Part shown: positions 49,420 through 62,000 of the stretch, one piece after another | Position numbering within the stretch: position 1 is the first letter of the stretch | Layout: every line of letters begins with the position of its first letter | NCBI GenBank assembly: GCA_903813345.2 | Contig: CAIIXF020000001.1 | Span: 29,937,915-30,001,914, forward strand | Direction of reading: 5' to 3' | DNA: 64,000 bases | Source of the DNA: Owenia fusiformis | Lineage: Eukaryota > Annelida > Polychaeta > Sabellida > Oweniidae | Made by a program: the position numbers and the translations under genes | Notes under the pieces: model-generated | Databases searched by the model: none | What the model saw: only the letters and a program-made list of their open reading frames with translations | What the model was told of the DNA's origin: nothing

Positions 49420-50190
49420 ATCATTGTGTTGCACCAGTGTTTGTGCATTGTGTTGGCAAAAGTGGTTGCACCAGTGATTGAGTATTGTGTTGGCAAAAGT
49501 GGTTGCACTAGTGTTTGTGCATTGTGTTGGCACAAGTGGGTTGCACCAGTGATTGAGTATTGTGTTGGCAAAAGTGGTTGCACCAGTGATTGAGTATTGT
49601 GTTGGCAAAAGTGGTTGCACCAGTGAGTGAGCATTGTGTTGGCAAAAGTGGTTGCTCCAGTGATTGAGCATTGTTTTGGCAAAAGTGGTTGCACCAGTGA
49701 TTGAGCATTATGCTTGCAAAAGTGGTTGCACCAGTGATTGTGCATAGTGTTGGCACAAGTGGGTTGCATCAGTGATTGAGCATTGTGTTGGCACAAGTGG
49801 GTTGCATCAGTGATTGAGCATTGTGTTGGCAAAAGTGGTTGCACCAGTGATTGAGCATTATGCTGGCAAAAGTGGTTGCACCAGTGATTGAGCATAGTGT
49901 TGGCACCAGTGGGTTGCATCAGTGATTGAGCATTGTGTTGGCACAAGTGGGTTGCATCAGTGATTGAGCATTGTGTTGGCAAAATTGGTTGCACCAGTGA
50001 TTGAGCATTGTTTTGGCAAAAGTGGTTGCACCAGTGATTGAGCATTGTGTTGGCAAAAGTGGTTGCACCAGTGATTGAGCATTGTGTTGGCACAAGTGGT
50101 TGCACCAGCGATTGAACATCATGCTTGCAAAAGTGGTTACATCAGTGATTGCGCATTGTGTTGACACAAGTGGTAAGAGTTGCACCAGTA
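49420..50190. repeat. Minisatellite, about 20 copies of a 37-38-bp unit
   Basis: The unit is close to ttgcaccagtgattgagcat followed by tgtgttggcaaaagtgg (37 bp), with variants such as 'cacaagtgggttgcatcagtg' (38 bp). Copies run head to tail with few interruptions and fade out by about 50190. The unit lacks stops on the minus strand in several frames. Because 37 is not a multiple of 3, an ORF running through it cycles through the frames and produces a 257-residue frame by repetition alone. Confidence 0.9.
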
Positions 50191-50499
50191 TTGAATCAGT
50201 TGGTACGAGTGGGATGTACCCAATGCATATGTTGGTATGAATGGGTTGTTCTTGTAATGGCATAAGTGTTCTGTTTGTTAGTTTCACTAGTCATCTAGTG
50301 GTGCTTATATTGTGTTATGCATGTGTAAGGCTCAATTGGTGTCTTTGAATATAGCCTAAAACTGAAGACAGCAACTCCATGGAGTTGACAATCCCACTGA
50401 ACAAAATATATTTTTATCAAATCACTTATCATTTGACATTTCACAACACAAATTAGCCAAGAAGTCAAAAATTACATTTTTTCATGAAAAATGATGGGC

Positions 50500-50870
50500 A
50501 TTTTGAAACAGAATTTTTTTAAAGACGAGCATATACTTGAAGCTGAAAGATAAAAATTTGGACTAAATCTGGAAATTACATAGTTCCCGAATTTGGCAGC
50601 CACCTTAAGAATTCATTTTTTGACATATACATTATGTTCTTAGATGTCAGCCTACAAAATTAAATCAAATCTGGTAAATGGTGTTTGTCGGTCATTTTGA
50701 ATTGATTGGCCTTACTGGAAATTCCTTCTTAAGCTGAAGTCCTATGCCCATAAGGATTCAGCCTACAAAAAATGAACCAAATCCATCAACTAGCATCAAC
50801 AGAGTTATCCTTCGGACAAGTTCTCTATATCCCTCACAAACTATGTTTAGTGGGATAATGAGATCATGGT
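50500..50870. repeat. Decayed copy of the 'ggccattttgaa...tatatccctc' repeat family
   Basis: It contains 'cggtcattttgaattgattggcc' and ends 'ttctctatatccctcacaaactatgtttagtgggataatgag', resembling the ends of the 51780-52700 and 29350-30180 arrays. A further decayed relative lies at about 10920-11200. Confidence 0.45.
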
Positions 50871-51599
50871 TAATTTACTGGAGACAATGTTGCAGGCTCA
50901 TGAAGAAGCTTAGAATTTTACTCTCAAAAGAATCTGTAGTGTATGTTATCAATTGGCATACAAACTCTCCTGGAGACCACTTTTCTTATAAGTTTGGATA
51001 CAAAGTTTGTTTATGGATGCCTGTTTTTTAACTTTTTTACGAGATCAAGGAACCATCTTGGATAATGGGTTTCAAACTGATATAACACATTGAAACTGAC
51101 CACTTCATGAAATAAGTTTTACGTACAAATGATAGCATTTTGACAAATGTCAACCATTTCATATCCAAGTGAGATTCTAATCACTAATACAGCTGAACAA
51201 ATATGAAGCAATTTGAGTTAATCTGGCAGTTAGGAAGGCTTTTCTCAGCTACTTTTTACATATTTCATGTATGTGGTCTTCATACTCCATCTGGGATCCT
51301 TAAATATCACAAATGTCATGGAGAATCTTGAATTTAATAATGAAAGAACTAGGAAAATTATCTTCCAGAGAATTATTTGCTTTCTACTGCTCAATTTCTC
51401 TGAATTACATCAAAATGATACAGTTGAATATGTTAAACATGAACATATCATCTGTCACCACTGTCATCGATGTTAGTTGGGCCACCATAAACACAACATT
51501 AACTTTATATTTTATATCAATGTATAGCATTTATTGTGGTTTATTTCAATAGCATATACAAGTAGTGTAACATACATTGTTAAACAATAAATGAGAAAA

Positions 51600-51700
51600 A
51601 TTTAAGAATCCTGAATCCTAAGAGTTCAATAACTCAGATGCGAGTAGGTAGTTAACAGTTTCACCACCAGGAGGCTCATTCGAGTCAGATAGCATGGGGG
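51600..51700. repeat. Dispersed repeat, inverted relative of 9190-9330
   Basis: It matches the reverse complement of the 9.2-kb repeat over 'aataactcagatgcgagtag...gtttcaccaccagg' and into the flank. Confidence 0.6.
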
Positions 51701-51779
51701 GTAAAGTAAAAAGTTCCCTCTAACTTAAATATTCATCAGTTTTAGTGGTTCAATTTATATCACCCTTATGTATCTAAAA

Positions 51780-52700
51780 GTTATGTAAACCAGAACAACG
51801 GCAACGCCAAAGCGTAGCAAATCCCATCGAACAGAAATGGCTGGCATTTTTACAAACGAAATATATAGCAAACTTTAAAATGGTGGCCAATTTTCATAAT
51901 GGCCGCCTTCTACCAAAAGTGTCATTAGACAGTGTGCCATGCTTATAGTATTCACATACCAAATATGAACAAAATCGCTCTACTACTTTTCAAGTTATAG
52001 TAAAATATGTTAAATTGGCGGCCATTTTTCAAAATGGCCGCCTTTTACCAAAAGTGTCATTAGACAGTGTGCCATGCTTATAGTATTCACAAACCAAATA
52101 TGAAAAAAAATCGCTCCACTACTTTTTGAGTTATAGTAAAATATGTTAAAATGGCGGCCATTTTTTAAAATGGCGGCCATTTTTCAAAATGGTGGCCATT
52201 TTTCAAAATGGCCGCCTCATACCAAAAATGTCATTAGATAGTGGGCCATGCTTATAGTATTCACATACCAAATATGAACAAAATTGCTCCACTACTTCTC
52301 GAGTTACAGCAAAAATCGTAAAATAACGAGTAAAGGCCGCCATTTTTCAAGATGGCTGCCATGTGCTTCTTTAATATCTACATTTCTAGCTTTATCAATG
52401 TCCTATATAATTTTTTTACATTTAAAACATATTGTTATTACAGTTTTACATATGGCACCTAAATTACTGTAAAATCAGCACTAAAATGGCCGCCATTTTT
52501 AAATGAGTGGCCATTTTGAAAATCGGCTTTCGAGCAGAACTTCTACCCCATAGGGTATATGTGTACAAAATATGAACAAAATCGGGCCAACGGTATTTGA
52601 GTTATTGCCCGGACGGACGGACGGACGTACGTACGGACGTACGGAGGCATTCCCTATATCCCTCCGAACTTCGTTCGATGGGATAATTAAAATATGTTAT
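51780..52700. repeat. 'aatggcggccatttt' array ending in ggacggacgg tract
   Basis: About four units with 'aaaatggcggccatttttc', 'gtcattagacagtgtgccat' and 'accaaatatgaacaaaatcg'. It ends in 'cccggacggacggacggacg' and 'tatatccctccgaacttcgttcgatgggataat'. In reverse orientation this matches the start of the SERINC intron array (29350-29500). Confidence 0.75.
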
Positions 52701-53299
52701 AAAAGAAAATGTTATCTGTCCAATTCAAGAAAAGATATTTCACTATTTTTGCGGTTTAATAACATGGGGTCTATGACTCTATGGGGAATCTCCCGGACTA
52801 CAAGTCACATTTTCAAAAAAATTAAAGTTTCAAAGTTAATAGACAATTTTTGAAATCATATTTCTAGATGAGCTTTTACAGATTTCAAATATGACATCAC
52901 TTTGACTGAATCTTGAATATATAATTAAGTAAATCAAGATTATTTCTACTCGCATCTAGTCTATTGATTAAAGAATAAATTATATAAACAATAATATCAA
53001 TAACAATATGCTTCGAGATCTTCATGTACATGTAGATACATTAGGAATCATCAAAATGGTTTGATGGAAACAAAACTATACTTTATCTTGAGTCTCTCGA
53101 ACATATACATACATGTATATAAAACTGTACACTGTCAGAAAATCAATGTTAGATGTTACTACCAACAAAATGAAACTGCTCATAGCCTTTTAGAAGGACT
53201 TTTTCTAGTAACAATTCTGATTCTTAATGACACCAAAATGTTTTCAATTCATAATAATCTGTAACTTATCTTATCAATTATCATTATCAATTGACAAAC

Positions 53300-53480
53300 C
53301 AATATTTTCTAAATATATAAAACCTTGAAAAAATTACTCACTTCTAGGTTTGATAATTTCAGAAATGCTTTATCAAACTCTTGATTGTGCAAGTTACATT
53401 TTGCATTGAGTTTTTTCAAGGTTTGCTACTTTCAGAAAAGGTTTTATCAAACTATTGATTGTGCAAGTTGATCATTACCA
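53300..53480. repeat. Direct duplication, 'ttatcaaactattgattgtgcaagttg' type
   Basis: Two diverged direct copies of about 55 bp ('ggtttgataatttcagaaa...caaactcttgattgtgcaag' and its relative). A further relative occurs at about 62022-62090 in the KHDRBS gene. Confidence 0.55.
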
Positions 53481-53869
53481 CTTCAAAGTATTCTGCAGTT
53501 TAGAACATCAATGTCAAAATGTGATTCCTCACTAAATACAAAGGTATGGGTAATCAATCTGTAATCAGAAATTTCTCCTTCTTCCTAAATGTATTCATTG
53601 ATAACTTTTTATCATAATTTTTGAGAATAATGTATCTCCACATTATTGGTGACATCATGACATAATTGTCCACATGAAGGTTGATAATACAGACTGGTTG
53701 TACTTCGGTTCCTGAAATCCTGGAAGAGACTTATATTTATAACACATACCCATACAATGACTTCACTTAAATGCAGATTTCATAGATTCTTACCTTTTCA
53801 GATGATGGTTGGATTCCCACCAACTGGCTGGTGACAGGAGTAGATCAGTAGTTTTAAAATATAATGGCA

Positions 53870-54012
53870 AAGCAGATCATGACAACGGGGAAGCAGAACA
53901 TGACAACGGGAAAGCAACACATGACAACGGGGAAGCAGAACATGACAACGGGAAAGCAACACATGACAACAAGAAAGTAGAATTTGACAATGGGAAAGCA
54001 GAATTTATTTGA
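53870..54012. repeat. 21-bp tandem repeat, about 6 copies
   Basis: The unit is near gcagaacatgacaacggggaa, alternating with gcaacacatgacaacgggaaa. The last copies are diverged (aatttgacaatgggaaa). It is read in frame on the plus strand as a seven-residue repeat (AEHDNGE/K), but no gene context supports translation. Confidence 0.85.
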
Positions 54013-54515
54013 CAATGCATTAGGACTACCCCTAGCCCAAACAAGGAATGTTCAAATACACCCATGCATCCACCTTTCACAAACAAGCATAGCCACTTAT
54101 CAAATAGCATCACTGCTTGAAATATATTCACTGAACTACATGTTCATGATTTTAATTGTAGGCTGATTTTAGTTGAAGGCTCATTTAGGTTCTCCTCTTG
54201 CATCTTTTCAGTTTATGATCCAATTTTTTTCAATTTCAAACTTCACTCACTTTTCTCTAAATTCGTTATATTCCTGCAATGTTATAGGTTTCCAACTCTA
54301 CTGTTGTGCTGACACAAAGGGACAAAGTAATTCACAATAATCCAAACATACCAGTAGTCCAGTACCTTCCTTTTCCATGTTTAAGGGACTCAAAAATGAG
54401 TCAACTAGCTGCAAAAACTGCAAAATCCTGGCAGTATGTAAACTGCACCTGAGTCTGTCTTTGACTCAACCCTTTCTGTAACTATCACAGCTTGAGATAT
54501 CTCTTGCTCTAAATA

Positions 54516-54910
54516 CAGGGCATCCACAAAAAAAAGTAAACCCAACATCAAAGCCAAATTACCTGAATCCTGAGCACTTTTCAAAAAATACATAGGTAGC
54601 AGTAGAAAGCCTAATTTGTTCTCCATCAAATGGTAACTAGATAATTATGTAACTGTCATGAACGACTGAGCACAAAAAGCAATTCACTGTGTCAATCCTA
54701 CTTAAATGCAAAGCTGGCACAGTGCTGATTTTATCACTACATAAAAGTCAGGATTGCTCAGTCACCCATGACAGTTATGTAATTATCTAGTTACTGTTTC
54801 ATGGAGGACAAACTGGGCTTTTTACTGCTACCTTTGTATTTGTACAAAAACTGCTCAGAATTCTAGTATCCTGGCTTTGAAGTTGGGTATACTTTTTGGT
54901 GAACACCCTG
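54516..54910. mobile_element. 395-bp mariner-like MITE with foldback structure
   Basis: The left end cagggcatccac and the reverse complement of the right end, cagggtgttcac, continue as inverted repeats through most of the element (e.g. taactagataattatgtaac and its inverse). TA flanks both sides (54514-54515 and 54911-54912). It is non-coding. Confidence 0.7.
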
Positions 54911-54912
54911 TA

Positions 54913-57900
54913 GTATGCATGGAGTGTTCCTTGATTGCTACATATTATGTACAATACATGTACTTATTTTCAATAAAGAAGAGGTAGAGCTCCCTTCAAA
55001 TGTACATACCTTGTGACCTTGCTTTGCTCTCTTCAACATACATGAGAGTTATGTACTGGGAGGTTTTGAATACAGTATTTATCCTGAAGGAAATATGTTA
55101 TATTCCACACTTCGTCATGATTTGGTATATTATTTTCATTGGTTTTTCAACAGTGGGCAGGATAAAGCTTAACATCCTGGCTAACTGGATAATGTATACA
55201 TATTATCATATCTGGCCACCATGGGAAAATTTAAAAGAAATTTGAAAAAATAGTTTTGTGGGGAAAAATATGTTATCTCACAAATATCAACTCTATTTTA
55301 TTAAGAAATACCTGAATTTGAAGCAGTATCCCAAAATTTTCAGATGGCATTAACAGATTATCCTGTAGTTGGTTCACAAAATGTGGCCCTCATTCAGATA
55401 TATGATATTACCCTCAGGATAATCCCAATATCCTGAACCTTATATATGATCATCTTTATTTCTCCCTTTAAAGATACAAATATTTCCCCCGGGATAAATA
55501 AACTCTATATTCAAAACCAACCATACGTAACTGATGAATTCTGTTTCTTTCTGAACCTCAGTAGGTACGGATATATGTACATATAACCCATCACCTCCCT
55601 CTCATGCAGGTTCATATGTACTTACATTATTCCATACAATATACCTGTGGCCACTGTGTGTATTGTGACCAATCTGTGTATAGTACCAAACAGAACTCCG
55701 CTTGTGTGTTTGAGGAATAACTATTGTACTATACCATATTTGACCATCCACCTGAAAAGGAAAGTTACATTTACATTAATAGAGATATATAAAATATTAC
55801 CATTAAACTGTTTACTTTTACATAATGTAATATTAATCATTTATTTACTTTATAGCCTATACAATATTTTCAATAAAGAGAACTGACATTTAAAATAACT
55901 ATCTTAGCATAGCATTCAAACGCATAAACTTATTTTATCATTTACCACTAAATAATAATTTTACAGAAATGAAGATAGGTCAGAGAGATTGAACCGTAGT
56001 CGATACAGATTTCTATTTTCAATTTCAATGAAATTATAGTGACTTTCATGAGGCACATTAAATGTTTAATGATTTCAGATTTCAAATTAAATATTTTATT
56101 TTTTGTGGCTTTCAAAATAAGTTACTTCAGCCACATGTTTATACAATGTCCACTTGACTACTTACATAGGGACGCAATTTTTCATTTATTTGGTTATAAT
56201 GGATAGCATAACTTTATGAAAATGCCAATAAGCAGTAAGGTGCATTAGAGCAGATTTTTGTTATTGCTTAATTAGATCAAGTATGTAATGAGAATTAATT
56301 AGGTTGACTATTGATTTATCTTATCAGTCAAAGCAGAATCATCATGATCCATAATAAATTCATATTGGGTGCACTTTATTATTTATTTTTTAACCATTGT
56401 GGGCATTACTGCAACCTCACTGCAAATTGGCAACATTATTATTTTCATCGTAAATCCTATTATTTCGTTACTTTACCTTCGTTTGTTGAGTTTTTGGTGG
56501 TATCTAGTTGTACATCAGTTTTATATGGTGGTCAGCTTTTAAGTTAGGCTTCTTATTATCCAGTTGGAATATTCACAAATGATTTAGCCTATTTCAGGGC
56601 TGAATTGCATTTAGTGAACCATTTGCTGTTATAGCCCTAACATCCATTTTTGCCTTTTGAGGGCTTATAGATCACATTAAGTTCATAGCGTGTGTTTCAA
56701 CTGTATCGGTAATAGTAATAATAGTAGGTCATTCCATATATTACATTTAAATCAAATCATTTATTTGCAAATTGAACCAGGCTTCTCAAAATGCATATTG
56801 ACACCGAAACACTCCAATAATCTTTAAAGGGGTAGTGCTTCATTAATCAAGAATAAATGTTATTTCAAAGGTCATCTACAATGTCTCAAATTGTTTTTAT
56901 GAAAGAAAATTCTGTCAAAACTTGATTTAACAGATGCAAATTAAGTATGAAGCACAACCACTTTAAATCTAATTTTTGGAGATTCTATGTTTTGAACATG
57001 AAACTATAAATTGAAATCTGTGCAGTTACCAAGAAAAAGTTAAGGGTTAAAGATAGAGATTAATAACATGTTATGCTATTAACATATTTGCCAGTGAAAA
57101 TGACAATAATTTACATCTGTCAGCTTAACTACTACAATATCATGCAGCGCAACATTTTATTTGAAATGTTATGAATATTATACAAGAAAGTTAATAAAAA
57201 TGTGTGCGTATAAATCCTTTTTTAGTGCTGAGGTACAATATCACTTCCAAACGAGTAAACAACCTTTAATGTTATAAGATAATTCTCGTAAAGTGATTCA
57301 ACTTTTCCAAATAACAGGAAGTATTGTGTTATATCTAATCTAGCTTATTTTTTGAGAGCTTATCATTCATACTGGTAAAATGAGAATTTTATAAACAAAT
57401 CCACATTTAAATAATTAGTTTAGGTAAATTCCTTTATATTGTTCACAGACACATGGCAAATTAATATGATTTCTGTTTGTACAGAAATCTTCAAATTCTT
57501 GACGTAAGACATAAAGATTCTATACCTAAAATATGTAATATTCAATACCTAACATGGATAACTACAAGAAACATTTTTTAATATGTTCAGATTTATAGTT
57601 TCCCTCTGGTTCACACATGTATTTTACTTTCTCATTTTCCAAAAGTCCAAAATGGTATTTTTTATTCATATATTTTAATATTGTCAATTTTTCTCTAAGA
57701 AAGGGCTTTTTCATTTTAGTAAAAAAAACATGACTGTTACATAATAAAACCATTAAGCAAAAAACAAAACAAAAAGTAACAAGTAATGAAATGCCTCGAT
57801 TGCAAGAAATAAAAATAATGAAAATATGATAAAAAAAAAATATACAGACACTTGTAAATTTCAAAACATATTTTCAAAGGCTCATATTTGTTATTTTGTT

Positions 57901-58880
57901 CTTCCATGTCAAAAGGGATCCCAAGATAATCTTTTTAAGCTTTTTACAAAGACTTCGAGTCTGAAAAAAGTAGGTATACTTTTTGTCATTATATAAATTC
58001 ATTTTCAATGGGATTAAGGTTGAGCCTTTAAATAGGTATGTTTACCAAGCTAATAGTTATAGTTATATATCATCCAAAAGCAGTTTTGATACACCATAAT
58101 TTACGAAAACAAAATTATTATTCAGTGTCATTTTTTCAAAATTTATTCAAGACAGAAGTCTTCTTTACTGTTTTATTTACATGGAATACAACCGTACAAA
58201 TATTTGAAACATAAATGTTTGGTATTCTAATTATTATAAGTACATAATATTTGTTTGTATCACGACATAAAATCCACTTTCTGTAACATAAAGTATTTAC
58301 AATATTAAAAACATTAAATTGTTGACTCTATCATAATTTATTGAAAACATGTATTTTATAGAAATTCCCTAAAACTACATTACAAGATTTACTGTGTGTA
58401 ATGGTACAAAAAGCTGGAAAAACGTCTTTATTCACTGTCTTTTTGCAAAGTCTATTAGATTAGTAACATTTGCTTTAGTCTCTTAGTGAAGTATCTGCAC
58501 CAGTTAAAATTCTCAAAAAATAAAAATTCTTATGACACATTATTCCAAAAACAGTATGCCGTGTTTATTTTTTATTGATAGATCTAAAGGAATAATAATT
58601 AGTCACCTGATAACTTTGAATAAAATGTGTTTAAAACACTTCATTAAGGAAAAAGTCACTAAAATGTTTTTATTGTAGGCAAATAAGAAATTAGCAGGTG
58701 ATATTGATTTTGTCCCATTTCTTAGGGAAATTGAACAATTAGATGCCTCAGTATCAATGTAGTTTTGTCATGAAGCATTTTTCGTTAAAATTATTCATTG
58801 AATGTTCATTCATTTTATTTAATCATAGTTTAGATCCTATCCAGCTGTTGTTTATAGTTTAATAATGTTCTGAGTTTATG
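54913..58880. other. Intergenic stretch without recognised genes
   Basis: AT-rich sequence. No exon with both family similarity and splice signals was seen on either strand. It holds a partial relative of the 5.4-kb hairpin element (about 55365-55455). The right end may include the 3' UTR of the minus-strand KHDRBS gene; its aataaa reads tttatt at 58884-58889 on the plus strand. Confidence 0.45.
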
Positions 58881-59011
58881 ATATTTATTGAATGATTGAT
58901 TGATGCTGTTCATGAAGCTTTAACACAATGGACACCAAGATGTAAGGGAGTCCACCATGATTGGCCACAATATTTACAATATCTACCTCTCAGGGAGGGA
59001 GACTGACAAGT

Positions 59012-62000
59012 CTAGTACTGGGGTCTGGCGTAGGGTTTGGCTCGCCCATATTCACCTCCCATGGCACCACCTCTTGAAGTTGGTGCTTTCATCCCACGGC
59101 CGGCCCCACTACCCCATTGGTCACCACCTAAAATATCAACAAAAGAAAGCATACAAATGTGACTAAAGGCCTTAAGTTGAAAGATTAGAAGTGTCGTGTT
59201 GAGGTTTTTTTGCCAAACTATTTTGTTGCTTTACCTTCATTAGTCAACATTACAATTGTGCAAAAATTTGCAAATGTCAATGGGACTCATTAACTGGACT
59301 TAGGCTAAAACACTGAATCTATATATATATACAAGACAAGAAGGTTGTTATTCCAATAATGGCAGTAACTCTGGAAGTGAACAGTCATAAAAGTGTAGTG
59401 GCAAAGGTACTTGTTACAAAGCAGAGTTAAAATGGTTCATTAAAGAGCTTCAGAATGAAGGATCTGATAACAGAGTGACCGATAGGTTTATATCCAATTG
59501 TACAAACATAAAATATGTAACTTTACAAACGTGTGCATGTAAATGTAAAGACATGTATATATGTATGTAAATGTAAATCTCCAACGATTGAACTCACCAG
59601 CACCTCCACCACGTCCTCCTCCATATCCACCTCCACCACGTCCTCCAGACTGACCTCCAGCATATCCCCCTGCTCCGCCACCTCGGGGTCCACTAGATTG
59701 TCCACCATATCCACCAGCCCTGGCTCCACCAGACTGACCTCCAGAGTATCCCCCACGTCCTCCTGATGGGGCACCTCCATAAGCTGGTTCCTCATAGTAT
59801 TGGTCTCTTCCACCACCACCTGAGCCATGACCATAGTCATATGTCTCTGTGCTACAATCAAAACGTACAGCATTTCAGTGGACTAACAAGAATTGTTTAA
59901 ATGCAACTAACTGCTTTAGAATAAAAAATAAAATCATATTATAACTTGAAAAAGTTCACGTTGTATCCCTGAATAAATTCAGCAGATGATGAGGCCTCAT
60001 GCTCAACAAAGGATTCTGATTTTCCTGCCCATAGTGGGGTTTCATTGGCAGCAGGCAACACATTATTTTCATCTGTTGTTTTCACAGTATCGCCTGTTGT
60101 TTTTAGAGACTTTGACTTTTCGATGTTAAATTTATGATTTCCATTAATTTTGCCTGTTGTGACAAATTCTAGTGAAACCCCTGCAATCCCATTCCATTCT
60201 CTAATAAATTGGCAAATAAATTGTGAAAACATCTTACCTTGCTGATTCCCGACCATAGCCAGCTTGTTCTTGACCGCCATACCCAGCATCTCCACCATAA
60301 GAGTTATCTGCACCATAGCTCTCTTGGTAGGGCTCCTCATAGCCACCACCTCCACCCATGCTGTTGCCCTGGATAATACATGTTATTAATCATAAGCATA
60401 TGTAAAAAAACAGGCATATTATTAGTATATTGCAGAGGAAAAGAAAAATGAACATTAACCAAGAAAAACATGCTAAAAAGTATATGAAAACATATATCTG
60501 AAGCTAACATAGCTCAATATTTAACCAATTCCTTTGAGGAACTTTGAATTCTCCGTCAGGCCAGGCTCATCTGCGGCATTTTCAAGATGATTTCAAAATA
60601 AAATGTCTAAGACCGCTGGCATTCCCACAGTCACTCATTCCAATTTAACACAATCTTAAAATTACATCGTACTTTAATATTATGGTCAAACAGCAAAACT
60701 AACAGGCAAACAAATGAACAGCACAAAATAGAACAGAATGCATGAAAGGTCAATTAAATACATCTAACTAATGTCTTACCACAGCATCTTTTTTCTGAAA
60801 AAGGCCATTACATACAAGTCATTCACAAACAGCTCTGAAGTGGACACAATCACGTAACTGTGACTTGTAACTTTATTACTGAGACTAGTGATAAGCATGT
60901 AGAGACAGAAAAGTGAGAGATTTGACAAATGAAGTAATTCCACAAAAACATATGAAAATTATAATTGTAGAACAAATTAAAGCATGCTAAATATTTCAAT
61001 GATGGCGTGGTTTGAACGATGACATTCAATATGACATTGAATGCATATAGAATGCCAAAAAGGCAAAGATAAAGATTTTTATAAGCGTAAAACAAAGAAG
61101 TGATTCAATATTTTTGAATTTAGGGGTTAACTTACATAGCCATCATCAAGTAGGGGCTCTGGTCTGCCTCTACCTACCGGTGGTCCTCCCCGGCCTCTCC
61201 CTGCTGGTGCTCCCCTCGATGGGGCTCCTCTCATGCCAGGTCCTCCACGGGGAGCTCCTCCTAGCCCACCTCTTGGTGTAGGGGCACCACGGCTAGACAT
61301 ACCACCCCTAGAATAAAAGAAAAAGAATTAGTGTAAAAATTTATGGAACCATTCAGCTATAGTTTTTGTCAGAAAATGTGGGACAACTTTATCCATCTAG
61401 ACTACTTTGGTGATTTTCTCCGCATTTTTGAAAATGCATATATTAACAAGTTAATTTCTTACTTCATTCTCATTACAAGTTTCCTCTAAACAAGGTAATA
61501 AGACATATGGCAAATAATTCTATACCTTGATGGTGAGAGCATTGATCCACCTCTTCCTCCTCTAGGTGTGCCCCCTGGTGGACCGCCTCGACCCATACCG
61601 CGACCACGTCCTGCACCATCTCCATTCTGGTAACCACCACCAGCTCCGTAACCAGTATCCATACCTCCTAGGGAAGGAATGTCTGGCTGCATCTGTTCAA
61701 ATGATTGCTAAAACACAAAGGTTCATCTCCAATTACTGTAAACCCTGTGTATATTGAACATAAAATTGCCAAAAAATGTTCAGTGTTGGTAGGCGTTCAC
61801 TTCATAGAGGATAATTAGTCGATAAATTAGTCGATAGAGTATGTGCGGAGGGAGGGTGTCTACTAGAGACAGGTGTTTCCTCGAGAGAGGTGTTCACTAA
61901 GACAGGTTTTACTGTATTAGAGAAAATGAATCTATTGCCATCTAAAACTGAATGAAAAATGTGTTTTTCTCAGACTTTAATTTTGGAATTCATCCTTTCG

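Noticed and set aside
49332-50105. A 257-residue minus-strand open frame (and overlapping frames) of histidine/cysteine/asparagine-rich repeats
   Set aside because: It lies entirely within the 37-bp minisatellite; the open frame follows from a stop-free unit of a length not divisible by three. No splice, signal or family evidence.
49420-50190. CRISPR-like array
   Set aside because: Units are contiguous and almost identical throughout, with no unique spacers, in an animal genome. It is a minisatellite.
59939-60355. A 138-residue frame on the minus strand across a KHDRBS exon and intron
   Set aside because: It is in a different frame from the conserved KHDRBS protein. In the true frame the intron begins 'agg taa', a stop, so it does not extend the protein.
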